Part shown: positions 34,830 through 46,300 of the stretch, in pieces
How positions within the stretch are numbered: position 1 is the stretch's first letter
Layout: each line of letters opens with the position of its first letter
Source of the DNA: Pyrenochaeta sp. MPI-SDFR-AT-0127
Lineage: Eukaryota > Ascomycota > Dothideomycetes > Pleosporales > Cucurbitariaceae
DNA: 64,000 nt
Direction: 5' to 3'
Assembly: GCA_020747015.1 (NCBI GenBank)
Contig: JAGTJM010000008.1
Coordinates: 682,001-746,000, forward strand
Position numbers and translations under genes: made by a program
Notes under the pieces: model-generated
Seen by the model: only the letters and a program-made list of their open reading frames with translations
The model's database searches: none
What the model was told of the DNA's origin: nothing

Positions 34830-35383
34830 GGCTGCTGGCGGACACGCAGTAGCCCAAAGGATACGGGGGGAGGTGGTGGCTATGAGGGCGCAGGGGTGGA
34901 GCAGTGGGCCGAGTGAATGTCAGTGGGGGGTGGGATAGCTATTGTCTGGCCAGCAGATTGCTCCACCGCTGTCCATGGCCGTCCTTTGCTGGCGGTATGG
35001 GGTTGGTGGTCTTGAGCTCGCACGATGGCTGCAGGGTTAGCCGCGGCCAAATGACGTGTGGGGGACAAAAGGCCCGACCCGTTGCGCAAACCCCCCCGAG
35101 CTTCACCACACCCACACCCACACCCACACCCACACCCAACACGTAGCTTTGTTTGCGCTGCTTGAAGCCTCTCCCGATGCTGCTCAAAGCTGGAGGCTGC
35201 TGGAAATATGCCTAGTCCGCAAGCAGCCCCGTCCTCTGCCATATCGTCACCCACTCGTCGCTGCTTTGCGCGCGGGCGCCGGAGACTCTCGCGGCCTGCC
35301 TTTTCGCCATGAGCATCTCGTGCCATAGGACATCCACCGAATATCCACGCACCCACTACTAGAATCTCCAGACACACGCAGCC
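34830..35383. promoter_or_regulatory. Shared divergent promoter of RMD5 and the STB6-like gene
   Basis: 554 bp between the start codons. It contains a (CCCACA)n tract at about 35105-35140. No TATA box is obvious. Confidence 0.5.
35105..35140 (+). repeat. Hexanucleotide microsatellite (CCCACA)n
   Basis: About five uninterrupted copies of CACCCA/CCCACA lie midway between RMD5 and the STB6-like gene, roughly 245 bp before the plus-strand ATG. Confidence 0.85.
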
Positions 35384-38053
35384 ATGGCGTTCCCTCTCCC
35401 AATGGCGCCCTCGCGTACGAACACGGAGAGGGAGAAGGAGCTCCGCAGACAGATGCCGCCCCTACAGACAGCTTCCGTGGAGCGCAAGAGCACAGCCCAG
35501 AGCCGTCCTCAAGCAGTCACCAAGGCTTCGACAATAGATTCATTTGCAGATGAACCCATGATCCTGTCTCCAACCTCAGCGGTCGGCCGCCTACGCTTTG
35601 TCCTGACCGACGTGGTGGCTGCGCGATATATTGAAGAGGATCCCAACACCACCTGCGAGGTCCTCGCCCGTCGACAGAAGATCGAGGGCTACGAGACATA
35701 TCTAGTCGAACAATGGGCCTGCTCACGCACCCACCCAACGTTCGTGATCACGACATACACGGGAAATCCAGAGGATGTCGTGCTGGCAACCATCATAAGC
35801 GTGCCTGCGGACGAAGACAAATGGTCGCCCCAGATGCGCCTCTACTTCAAGTCGTTGCACGAGTACCATGCCCGAAGGAAAAAGACGCCGTACGGGATCT
35901 TGATGATAACCAACTTGAGTGGTTTCCCGTCATCGCTTACCGTCATCCCGATTCCAGGCGGTGATCTGAAAAAGTACCGGGAGCCCTTCATTGTCAACGA
36001 GAACCTGAAGAGACTGGGATGCTCAGGCCGACTGGGCATCAAGCTTGCGCCGCCAAGCAGCGCGACCCAAGCTAAATTCCACCAGCTCTACCGTACGAGC
36101 GAGAAGATCCCATTCAGCGCGTCCGTCATCGAGTTGGTCAAGCTTTGTCAAGTCGCTTTGGTTTTATTCAACGTATTAGAGCCCGAGTATGCAGACGGTC
36201 TCCTGTGCGACGTCACCGAAAAGGCCATCAATGACTGGTGGATCGAGTTCGGCGCCGAGTATTACACAGTGGAGCCCCACGATGGCATATTAGGTCCCAC
36301 TACAGTCGCTGCCCTGTTGGGCATGTTGATGGGCGCACGGAACAGGCTGAGCGCGTGCAATTCGGCAGTTGCAAAAGATGTGTTTGATATTGAGAGCACC
36401 AAGCGAAGTATCGCACACTTTCAAAAGTCACAACATCTAGAAAGGACTCGTCGCCTGGACAGGCATACCATGGAAAAGCTTAGGAGGGCGACGGCGAAAG
36501 CTGCAAGCAAAGAGGGCTGGGCAGTGCCTCGCGCTTTCAAGTCTACCGTAGCTGAACTTGGCGGTAAGGGCGGAGAGATGGTCATGGGCATCGTAGGGGC
36601 TGGACAGAAAGACGGCATTGCTGACGTGGAGACGGTCGACATCGAACAGTTTGTGGAGCTCGTGAGAGGTGAACATGCAAAGTGGCTGTGGCATGGGAAG
36701 CCTCGCAAGTCTACATCAGGGGATATGTTCGATCGATTACCTGCTGAAGAACGCTCTACCTCGCCGGATAAGCATGACCACAGCATGAAATCGCTCAGCA
36801 GAGTCGCAACACTCGAGCAACAGAAGCTGATAAAGCGCGAGACAACGGGTGATGATATGAAAAAGGCTGAAACCTTCACACCAGACGGCTTGGAGAAAGA
36901 CAAGGACCTTAAAGACCCCTATTCGAAGCGAGCTGCGATCAAAGCCAAGTCTGGCAGCGGGTTCCATCACATCAAGAACGCTGTAGGCCTTCGTACTCAT
37001 ACAGGCAAGCTTTCAAGAGAGGAGCACGGACGAAATGGCCTCCACCGGACCTTGAGCGGCATCAAGTCTCCTCACTATGCGGATGCGAATGGTACCCACG
37101 CGTCGGTAGACCATGATGATGCCCCGGTCCATTACCCAGACCACCCATCATCTGATGTGTCAGGCACCTTCACCAAAATCCTCACCCAAACTCCCCGCGA
37201 CTCTGCAAGCTCCCTACTTATCAGTAAACCGGCCGACGAGAACCAAGAGCCGCTCAAACTACAAAGCTCTGTCGCGGAAAGTGACGTCTCGACTCAACCG
37301 CCAACCGTTGAGAGCTCCATAGCAGGTTCTATATACCACGGCGTCGATCTCAACCAGAATCTCCCCGTTGAAGAAACGCATGAGATTCCTCCACTTCTCC
37401 GCCGCACTCGGTCTGGCGACCAATTTGTTTTGTACCATGCGTCTCGCAACGATGACTGGTGGCCGCGTCACCTCTCCTTCAGCATAGCAGAAGAGAGTGT
37501 ACTCAGATGGAGAAGCATAACGGCGGCAGATGTAGACGAAGAGGCAATCGATGAGAATGACACTTCCACTGTCACCCTGACCACTAAAATGGCAGTTCAG
37601 AGCATGCAGTCAGAGCAACTCAAGCGTTTGCACCACCGTCTAGCTCTCCTCTCCAGCAAAGACAGCGCATGGGTGGACTTGCGGCTTAAGGAGATTACAG
37701 ATTTGGACCTGTCGGCTGACGCGGATATCGAGACACTTGAGTCGATATACTACCCACGTCTTGACACCTACCACGCACTGCGCGAGGATACTCATACGAT
37801 CATTTCGAACAACCGCTCTCAGCTTACTGCTTCCCTCCGCGAGCTTAGCAATGTGAGCGACAAACTGGAGTATGAGATCAGCGCATTACGGGGCAAGGTT
37901 GAGGATGTAGAGGACGTATTAGGCGAGTTCGAGAGACAGGTAGAATTTGTGGAGAACAGGGCAGTAGAGTTAGACAGAGTGCTAGGGCAAAGAGAAGGAT
38001 GGTGGCATTGGGCTCTCAGGATCATGACAGGACTTGGCAAGCCCCCTGGGTAG
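35384..38053 (+). CDS. STB6-like (Sin3-binding protein family) fungal protein, 889 aa
   Basis: Single 889-codon exon. A conserved domain at about residues 65-380 includes EGYETYLVEQWACSRTHPTF, FIVNENLKRLGCSGR, SEKIPFSASVIELVKLCQVA, GLLCDVTEKAINDWWIEFGA and DGILGPTTVAALLGMLMGAR, then FDIESTKRSIAHFQKSQ. These match the N-terminal domain of fungal STB6/STB2-type proteins as I remember them; yeast Stb2/Stb6 were found as Sin3-associated. The middle (about 400-680) is disordered and charged. The C-terminal third has a coiled coil (NVSDKLEYEISALRGKVEDV through ENRAVELDRVL) and ends in WWHWALRIM. A role near the Sin3 histone-deacetylase complex is inferred from the yeast name only. The start ATG has a good context (GCCATGGCG). 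Confidence 0.75.
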   Translation: MAFPLPMAPSRTNTEREKELRRQMPPLQTASVERKSTAQSRPQAVTKASTIDSFADEPMILSPTSAVGRLRFVLTDVVAARYIEEDPNTTCEVLARRQKIEGYETYLVEQWACSRTHPTFVITTYTGNPEDVVLATIISVPADEDKWSPQMRLYFKSLHEYHARRKKTPYGILMITNLSGFPSSLTVIPIPGGDLKKYREPFIVNENLKRLGCSGRLGIKLAPPSSATQAKFHQLYRTSEKIPFSASVIELVKLCQVALVLFNVLEPEYADGLLCDVTEKAINDWWIEFGAEYYTVEPHDGILGPTTVAALLGMLMGARNRLSACNSAVAKDVFDIESTKRSIAHFQKSQHLERTRRLDRHTMEKLRRATAKAASKEGWAVPRAFKSTVAELGGKGGEMVMGIVGAGQKDGIADVETVDIEQFVELVRGEHAKWLWHGKPRKSTSGDMFDRLPAEERSTSPDKHDHSMKSLSRVATLEQQKLIKRETTGDDMKKAETFTPDGLEKDKDLKDPYSKRAAIKAKSGSGFHHIKNAVGLRTHTGKLSREEHGRNGLHRTLSGIKSPHYADANGTHASVDHDDAPVHYPDHPSSDVSGTFTKILTQTPRDSASSLLISKPADENQEPLKLQSSVAESDVSTQPPTVESSIAGSIYHGVDLNQNLPVEETHEIPPLLRRTRSGDQFVLYHASRNDDWWPRHLSFSIAEESVLRWRSITAADVDEEAIDENDTSTVTLTTKMAVQSMQSEQLKRLHHRLALLSSKDSAWVDLRLKEITDLDLSADADIETLESIYYPRLDTYHALREDTHTIISNNRSQLTASLRELSNVSDKLEYEISALRGKVEDVEDVLGEFERQVEFVENRAVELDRVLGQREGWWHWALRIMTGLGKPPG

Positions 38054-38319
38054 TATGTAGGTCAGGCATGAAGGCAGATATACAGCGTTAGGCATTTAGC
38101 ACGGTGTAGGGATACCCATGTACGTATTATTGAAGCACTGGATATTTTGGATGACGATACAATACTTTCAAGTTAATACATCTCCATTTGGACTACGCAC
38201 ACGTGCTTAGATTAGTAAAGAACTATACTCTCTCCCCCTTGATAGTCCCTCATTCATTCGATGCCTCTTTCAAAAACTACCAATTGTCAATCAGAACAAC
38301 AGCCAACCCCAGTTGCCAC
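38054..38319. terminator. Short tail-to-tail 3' region
   Basis: Only 266 bp separate two convergent stop codons, so the 3' UTRs may overlap. Repeated AATAC-type AT-rich motifs near 38160 could serve polyadenylation. No exact terminator can be assigned. Confidence 0.35.
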
Positions 38320-39539
38320 CTAATCCAAAAACCACTTCGGTACTTCTGGGCCCCAAACTGCCAAACTCTCATCCCCAGCCTCCCCCCACCCCACTGGCGT
38401 ATCCTCATTCACCAAATCCCCGTCCGCATAATGCTCAATCATGTTTCCTGTCGTATCCCACCAATAGTCAAACAATTGGCTTCCGAGAATGTGTCTGCCC
38501 ACGCCCCAGACAGGCGTGTACCCTTTCTTTGCAAGCCACTCGTGCCCGAGCGACTGCGTATCAAAGTCATGCACCTCGAAGGAGCAGTGGTGCACATGTG
38601 CGGTTTTGTTCGTGGAGAAGAAGATGGTATGATGGTCGGTGTAGCCTGGGCCGAGATCGATGTGTGCGAAGATTGCCACGTCCCTTTTCTCTCCATCTGG
38701 CGTCGTAATGTATAAGAAATCCGTGGGCACAATGTTGAAAGTGCGTGTGTACCAGTCCCTCTCTGCAGCAAAGTTCTGCACGCAGAGTCCGTAGTGGCCT
38801 AGTTTGTGCACGGCTGCGGGCCCTGGCTTGAAGCGCTGGAAGCGTGCTACCCGGGGCTTATCCGTTTCATAATTTGTGGTTAGGATTTCGGGAAAAGGGC
38901 CAGCAGTCTTCTTGGTCTGTCCATGGATGAGATTGATTGCGAATCCCTCCGGGTCGTGGAGCGTAACGAGGTGGCCTCCGCCCGGCGCATCCGTCAACTC
39001 TTGGATTGCACTCGCGCCGTCGATTTTCGCTGCCTTCTCCAGCTCCCTAAAGGATTCGACTTCGAATGTGCCGCCGAGGAATTTCTTCGCTCCTTCTTGT
39101 GCATAGTACACATATTGGTCGTCGCCGTAGCCTTGATACCACCTCTTGCCCTCGCCCTTCTTGGCTACACTCATACCGAAATCCCGCAGAAACGTCGTTA
39201 TCTCATCGAGATTTGGATGCTGGTATCGCATGTGCACGAGCTTGGTGAGTTTGATCTGTGCATTGCGGTCGATTTTTGCTTCTTCTTGCCATTGCCGGAG
39301 TGGTCTGCAGGGCTTAGGGATGGCCTCGAGTTGTGGGACTGAGGAGCCGCGATTGGGTGAAGTTTCGCGGCTGGGATTCTGGTCGTTGGTATCAGTGTTA
39401 TTTGAAGATTGTGATTGTCAAGTCTGTTTGGTTGAGAATAGCGAGACAAGGAGTTCTCCATTCAACTATTTTGCTTCATGTGGGGGGCCGCAAAACATAC
39501 CGCAGGTGTGATCTTCTCCTTCAAATTGTCAAAAGTCAT
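38320..39539 (-). CDS. Two-domain VOC-family extradiol-type dioxygenase
   Basis: Two exons on the minus strand. A 39-nt first exon (39501-39539, MTFDNLKEKITPA) joins 38320-39378 over a 122-nt intron; 365 aa. The first VOC module begins at LVHMRYQHPNLDEITTFLRD, with GGHLVTLHDPEGFAINLIHG at its end. The second carries KLGHYGLCV, HVHHCSFEVHDFD and GNMIEHYADGD, placing the His-His-Glu Fe(II) triad of type I extradiol dioxygenases. Enzymes of this class open catechol-type rings with O2. The aromatic substrate is unknown and there is no adjacent catabolic cluster. The short first exon is inferred: the main frame has no ATG before a stop at 39420, and donor, acceptor and phase fit. Confidence 0.75.
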
Positions 39540-40339
39540 TTCTGCACATTCAAATCTTGAAGTCTCTTATTCTTCCCTGTCATGTCAAAGAGAGTAGGTA
39601 TCATCAGAATAAGCTCAAGTTCACTGATGGTCAAACTGGAATACACGGCGTCTTTAGCTTATGTGGGGAAGCAGTGCCGGATGTGGGGTCCCGGCATCCT
39701 TCGCATAGGGCTGGGACTACGCGTCCGGGTGCTCGCAGCGCACATGAAAGTCATGATATATAAGAGCGGTATATTTCATATGTTCTCATTGACGAGTGTT
39801 TCGTGATGATAGCTCCTGAGGAGAGAGGGGATGGTATTGGGCATGGTAGCATTTGGGACAGCGTTATGGATTGCCGATTGTGTGATGGCGAGATAAAACT
39901 ATGTAAAGCAAAGCTGTGTGCTCCTTATTCGTCTTAGTAGTATTCGATGGAATGGTTTAGGAGATATATGTATAACAATTTCCTATCATTGAGATCGCTG
40001 GCTTGAATAAAAGGGTTTGTGCTAAATGTTAGCATCAATAAATGTGGCACACCCTGGCTCGATTCGGGGATCTATTTATGTGATGAGCGAACATTTGTAT
40101 TGCTCTGCCATAATATTCAGGTATCTCATTGAGAGAAACCGAGTCAGCCTTAAGCGTGTTGCCAGAAACCTTTTCGCAGAAAAGAGATCCTGGGAGAACT
40201 CAATTGACAGAACCATGTGGGCGTAGTAATGACTTTGTATGCAATGCAAGGTTGCACATATGCAAAATAATTTTGCACCAAAGAAAAGGAATCCTGACGA
40301 TGACCAGGATCGTTGGGTCAGGCCAACCTTGGTTATCAA
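39540..40339. promoter_or_regulatory. Upstream region of the dioxygenase gene
   Basis: 800 bp between two minus-strand genes, holding the dioxygenase promoter and the S1/P1 nuclease 3' flank. Only short chance frames are present. Confidence 0.4.
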
Positions 40340-41369
40340 TTATAGTTCCAGGACTTCCTGCTCTTCCTTAGGTGATGCCACTCCACCGACTAGTTTGTTC
40401 AACCAAGTGCCCAATCTTAGCGCTGCCTTGCTAATTTGCAACTCTACAATGGGTACGGCGCCAGTTGCGTACCCATCTGTGCCAAGATCGGTGTCGTTAC
40501 GAACACGGCTCCATACATAGTCACAGTCCCATTTGTTGCTCTCCTTCGCCCAACGTGTGGCGCACTCTTCAGGCGCCCTGGGGTTACTGCAAGCAAGCCA
40601 CATGTACGGTGCCTCGTAGAACTCGTCCTTATGGATGCGAGAAACAAGACCAGTGAAGAACGGGTCAATTGATTGGTTCGAAAAAGGCTTGCTGACGTTT
40701 GCAGCAAAGTATGGTATGTAGCCGTCCCAAACCTATTCCGGTCGGTAAGTTCAACGTTGAGGCTAAGAGGGTAGGGGTTGAGCTTACAGCATGTAATTGC
40801 GTGGAGACATTGCCAAACGTCACCCTATAAGTATTGCCACCAACAGCTCGTGCATTCGTATGGAGCGGTTGGTGAAGGTCTCCAAGGAAGTGTGCCACCC
40901 ACTTCAGGGCATAAGAGCAAGTTAGGTTGGCACCTCCACTCAATGACCCAGCCTTGACATCGCCTACGCATTCGCGCAGTATCCCAGTTTGGTTCGCAAT
41001 AGCACTGACAACACAGCCACCCTTTGCACAATCACGACTATAGTCTAGATTGCAGTATGCCGGTGCATTGTCGTGCGTATCTATCCAGTGCCATTGGTAG
41101 GAAAAACGTCCTTCGGCGGTATGTGCGTATGCGTCCGCCCACGCCGCTGCGCGTCCTACTGAGCCATTATATTGGGGTTCAAGAATCTCGCTCAGGATGG
41201 CAGTGGTATGGGGTGTGAGGAACTTTTCGGCCATGAAGCCAATTTGGTTATGAACTATAGCACAAGTTAGTTGTCGGTGCTGATGCTGTCGATTCAACAT
41301 ACCATCGGTATTCCATGCTGAGGCTGAGGTGGAAACCAAGATCCCAAGTAGGACTTGCTTAGTAAACAT
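40340..41369 (-). CDS. Secreted S1/P1-type zinc nuclease
   Basis: Three exons on the minus strand: 41303-41369, 40788-41254, 40340-40732 (introns 48 and 55 nt); 308 aa. Residues 1-18 form a signal peptide, so the mature enzyme begins with Trp (AWNTDVHNQ), as S1/P1 nucleases use the N-terminal Trp as a zinc ligand. The other expected ligands are visible: His in DVHNQ, Asp in WADAY, His and Asp in QWHWIDTHD, the pair HFLGDLHQPLH, and His/Asp in QLHAVWDG. Conserved Cys in YCNLDYSRDC and GGCVVSAIANQT also fit. Several N-x-S/T sites suggest glycosylation. The family cleaves single-stranded DNA and RNA extracellularly. All metal ligands are present, so it should be active. Confidence 0.9.
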
Positions 41370-42148
41370 GATGTAGAAATCGAGCCTTACAGCGCTGCAG
41401 TATAGTATCGAGCGGTGCTTTGGTCTTTGTAAAGTCTCAAATGGTTGTGGCTGGAAGGCAAGAGCTGAAGGTTGAGCAGTGGAGCTGAACGTTTCAGTAG
41501 CGAAGCTTCAGCGCCGAGTCCTTTTCAAACCAGCTCTAACAGCCTGAGCAGAGACAGAAACAAGACGCCCAAGAACTCTGTGCCTCATATTAAACAAGGG
41601 AACAACAACAACCCCAACAACCCATTTGTTGGCGCGTGATGTTGGTCGCCCAACTGATGACGCGCCAGGGTTCAAAGCTTCTGATCGCCGCAGGGGTGCA
41701 GGACACTAGAGCAAGAAGAGTAAAGTGGGAAACAGGCCGCTCCCTTCCCCCAAATTCCAGCAACACAACCATACCGCTTCTCTTCATGCGTGAATATGGA
41801 TGTACAATGTCCAATCCTAGCAAAGCATCAAAGGGTATCGGCAATCATAGCATGGTGGTCACTTGTGTTAGGGAATCTGTCCCTTCGCACGTCTCCCTTC
41901 AGCCTGACAGTTCTTTCCACTTTAGCAATGCTAGGGAATCCAATACTGCAGTACCAAGCAGACACACTTTCTTATTTTCTTTGACTCCGCTCACTTTGCA
42001 TAAATGACAAGCATTTTCTCTTCTCTTCTCTTCTCTTCTCATCTATTCCTTCACTCGATGACGGCCACATCTCACTTCCCACACTCGCCTCCTCTGCTAG
42101 TCTATCCACCCTTGCGCCTTTCACTCTCTAGATTCTCCTTAGACAAAA
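41370..42148. promoter_or_regulatory. Divergent region upstream of the S1/P1 nuclease and a small gene
   Basis: Holds both upstream regions. A (TTCTC)5 tract lies at 42016-42040, about 110 bp before the 42149 ATG. The frame at 41636-42007 lacks recognisable features. Confidence 0.4.
42016..42040 (+). repeat. (TTCTC)5 pyrimidine tract
   Basis: Five perfect TTCTC units. Pyrimidine tracts are common just upstream of transcription starts in filamentous fungi. Confidence 0.85.
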
Positions 42149-42553
42149 ATGTCTCGACAGCCTCTGAAGATTCTCCGAGTCTACCTCAAGCGTCCTTCGT
42201 CGTTGGTAGTCCGGCCACTCAGCACAGGCGTAGCATCTGAATGCACCATGCGTGTGAATCAAGCCATCAAAGAGCTCAAGGACGCAAAAGCTTCGGCCGA
42301 AAAGAGTGTTCCCATCAGTAAATCATCCCTTCAGCCTGCAGGTGTGAGGCGAACGACTCGAACCGAGCAGCTTGTATGGCTCGCAAAGCAGTCCTTGAGA
42401 GTATCGAAGGTGCGCAAGAACAACGCAACTCAACACAAGAGTGCGGCGGAGGGTGACCATCTTCAAACTCCTGGATACAATGCTACCCCTGAACCCACTC
42501 TACTTCGGCGTCGATCCTGGGAAGTTCTATCGACATGGTCGCATCTATGGTAG
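42149..42553 (+). CDS. Small basic protein of unknown function, 134 aa
   Basis: Single exon with a good start context (CAAAAATGTC) behind a pyrimidine-rich leader. The first 27 residues (MSRQPLKILRVYLKRPSSL and RPLSTG) have many Arg/Lys, Ser and hydrophobic residues and no acids, like a mitochondrial targeting peptide. The rest is basic and helical-looking (NQAIKELKDAKASAEK, TEQLVWLAKQSLRVSKVRKN). No domain is recognised. It could be a species-restricted gene, an exon of a longer unspliced model, or spurious. Confidence 0.4.
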   Translation: MSRQPLKILRVYLKRPSSLVVRPLSTGVASECTMRVNQAIKELKDAKASAEKSVPISKSSLQPAGVRRTTRTEQLVWLAKQSLRVSKVRKNNATQHKSAAEGDHLQTPGYNATPEPTLLRRRSWEVLSTWSHLW

Positions 42554-43337
42554 AGCAGTCGAACCGAATCCGTTCCCATAATAGCTATGTTTTTTGCCGG
42601 AAAAGCAGAAGACGCTTGTCTTACACCTGAACTCCTGCCCTTGTTACTCGTCGAACTTCTCTCTTGGTAAAGGAAGGAGAGGCTCGGTGCACGCCGTCTC
42701 TGTTGTATCAGCCGATGGAGCCATCACAACGGCATATCCCGCAGGCGGCGTAATTCAGAATCCGAGCGAGATTCAGATTCCGACCAATACGCCGTAACAC
42801 GAATACGAAAAGACCACCCGGCCGGTTTTTTGAGACAGGTTCCTGGGAGGAAGGAAAAAATTCAAAGTTAAGAATGATAGATTTCGATGCCATACACTTG
42901 TCGAGGAGGATAGCTGGATAACCAATCAATTCATCCATCTGACATGCTCTTCGGTGATTTCCACGCGCTGTCGGCCGAGTAAGCGTAAAGGGGCAGCTCG
43001 CATCAAACGCCCGAAAAAAGTGCTAAGGTCAAGGCCCACCCACATGCTAATAACATCAAAAGTAGTTGTTTCACGCCCCTGGCGCGTTGGTAATTGCCCA
43101 GAGGCTGAGCAGGTCGATGACGAAGCCAGGCATCGTGGTTGATCGTCCCCCTCTTGGCCAATCACGTCACAAGTTGGCCGCGTCCGTGTCATAGCGTATT
43201 GCAGCATGCAACCTGCAACCTACTTCCAGGCTTCTGGTCCCTGTGGGCTAGCTCTATTCCTAGATTGCCCTATGTAACTAGACTTGTTTCTTGTTGTCCT
43301 GCGTCCATGATACCCTCTCTTCACTCCTTCAACTCCA
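42554..43337. promoter_or_regulatory. Upstream region of the glycosyltransferase gene
   Basis: About 780 bp with no supported gene. Short frames occur on both strands. Confidence 0.4.
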
Positions 43338-46300
43338 ATGTCGAGCTCACAGAACCCCGCGCCCAGCAATGATGCGCCCCGCGATGACGCCCCACCAACA
43401 CCAACGTCAACACTCCAACCGCCAGGATACTCCGAACTGCCACATACCGCCGAACTCCCGGGTGATATATCACACACACAACCCCAGCCGCTTCGCGAAG
43501 TATCTGAGCCAGAACCTGAGCCTGAGCAAAGAACAAAGCCTGAAGCATCGGCGTACGCGGGCTCCTATCGACCATCTGAAGCGCAGGCACCCACACCGTC
43601 AGTATTGACCAGACATTGGCTTCCAATGTTTGCATGCTTATCCGCTCCACAGGTCGGCATCAATCTCTCATGAGGATCTGAACGTACCACATGTCGACGA
43701 ACATGGGACGACGGATCATGAGGCCCCGCCCGCTTATTCTGAACTCCCCGGCCAGATCTCGGGCGATGATAACGGGTTAGGCACGAACGCCATTGTTGCA
43801 GATGACGGACGAGTGAACATTCGAATTGATCAGAAGAGTCGCGCCCTCTCACAACTCATCCTCCCGCAACTCCAGCGCCAACTCACTCAGTCTCAACATG
43901 ACCCTGCGCCTCCTCCAGCCTACGTCCCCGAGTTCCTCGGAGGCGCACCAGGCCAGGACCCACCACCGCCACTAAATGTTGTCATACAAGTTGTCGGCTC
44001 GCGCGGTGATGTACAGCCATTCGTTGCGCTCGGAAAGGTGCTGAAAGATACATATGGCCATCGAGTACGACTGGCCACCCACCCGACGTTCAAGGACTTT
44101 GTCATTGAGAATGGGCTCGAATTCTTCAGCATTGGTGGTGATCCTGCCGAGCTCATGGCCTTCATGGTCAAGAACCCTGGCCTAATGCCAGGTTTTGATA
44201 CTTTGCGAAGCGGTGATGTTGGCAAGAGGAGGAAAGGTATTGCAGAAATTCTGCGGGGGACGTGGAGATCCTGCATCGAGACGGGTAATGGACTTGGTGT
44301 AGACCCACTCAAGCAGACGGTAGAAGAGTGGATGGGCATCGAGGACCAACTACCAGAGCAATTACGAAAGCCCTTTGTGGCCGATGCCATCATTGCAAAT
44401 CCTCCCGCTTTTGGCCACATACACTGCGCTGAGAAGCTTGGAATTCCGCTGCATATGATGTTCACGTATGTTTCAATATTAGATTCCGAGATTGCACACT
44501 GACATGGATGCAGAATGCCGTGGTCGCCAACACAACAGTTTCCGCACCCACTCGCTAATATCCAATCATCAAATGCAGATGCGACAATCACAAATTACAT
44601 ATCGTACATAATGGTGGATGTGCTGACATGGCAGGGCTTAGGAGATGTCATCAACAAGTTCCGCAAAGAGAGCCTCCGCTTAGACTCCATCAGTGGCATA
44701 TGGGCTCCAGCCATGCTTGCGCGGCTTAAAGTTCCATTCACTTATTGCTGGTAAGTGAAGGAAACAATTTTCGAAACAATAATAACCAAAGCAATGTAGG
44801 TCTCCAGCACTCATCCCAAAACCAAGAGATTGGAGCCACCATATCTCAATCGCGGGTTTCTACTTCCTTAACCTTGCTTCAAATTATACTCCCGATCCGG
44901 AGCTTGCAGCTTTCCTCGACGCAGGAGAACCGCCCGTGTACATCGGCTTTGGATCCATCGTAGTGGACGACCCGAATGCGATGACCGCTATGATCTTTGA
45001 CGCTGTCAAGATCACAGGCAAACGAGCCCTGGTGTCGAAGGGCTGGGGTGGGCTAGGAGCAGATGAGCTGGGGAAACCTGAAGGCGTCTTCATGCTTGGA
45101 AACTGTCCCCACGACTGGTTATTCAAGCGCGTGTCCGCCGTGGTACATCACGGTGGTGCTGGGACTACAGCGGCGGGCATTGCCGCCGGCAGACCTACCG
45201 TCGTTGTTCCATTCTTCGGGGATCAACCATTCTGGGGAGCAATGGTGTCAAGAGCAGGAGCTGGACCAGATCCGATTCCGTATAAAGATCTCACAGCGGA
45301 GAAACTCGCTGGAGCTATCAATGAAGCTCTGAAGCCAGAGTCACTTGACAAAGCGCAGGAGCTCTGCAACAAGATCAAGCAAGAGGATGGATGCCAAAAA
45401 GGTGCTCAGTCGTTTCATCAAATGCTCCACTACGATGAGATGCGGTGTGCGGTCATTCCTAACAAACCCGCTGTGTGGAGGATCAAGCGGACGCAGACTA
45501 AGTTGAGCGCGAAAGCTGCAACTGTCCTTGCCCAGCATGGGGAGGTCAATTTTTCTGACCTAAAATTGTACGTCCATCTAATTGGCAATCGATCTCAATT
45601 GACAACTATAGGTTTCGAGCTCGCGAGTACGTTCCAGACGAGGGCCCATGGGATCCATTTTCAGGTGCAGCAGGCGCTTTGATGGGCACAGCAACATCCA
45701 TGATGATGGGTGTTGCTGACATGCCAATACAAACGCTGAAACTCCTTCAGATCCACCCTGATTCAAAATCACGGAAAGGTAAAGAGAAGGCAACAGGTAG
45801 TGAGGCTTCCCCAAGCGTAGATTCCAGTCGTACTGGGCGTCCACAAGCAGCAAAAAGCACGACAAACACGACAGATGCATCTGCCAAAAGTGGCACAAGT
45901 ACGCCGCCGGCAACTGAGTCGCAAGGCCCGTCAAGTACTTTGACCCGTTCCAGCACCGATAATACAGTGTTGGCAAGCCCCGACACGCCAGGAACACCTA
46001 CCCACAGATCGACTTTCATGTCTCAGGCTTTCGGAGAGTCTACTGGAGGCTCACGATCTGCGTCCAGAGACCGCGCTCGACACCACGCCGGTAGTGCTTG
46101 CGACATTGTTGACCGTCTCGGCCACCATCGTCGCAACAGTTCAATACCCGCTACGGAATCAAGGTCTAGTAACGGTACGACTGCCGGTTCGCCAAACATT
46201 GCAGAGAGTGTCGAATCCGCAATGGACACTGGCAAGGGGCTTGCTAGGATTATAGGCGCAGGCTTCAAATCACCAATGGACTTCTCTTTGAATGTGGCTA

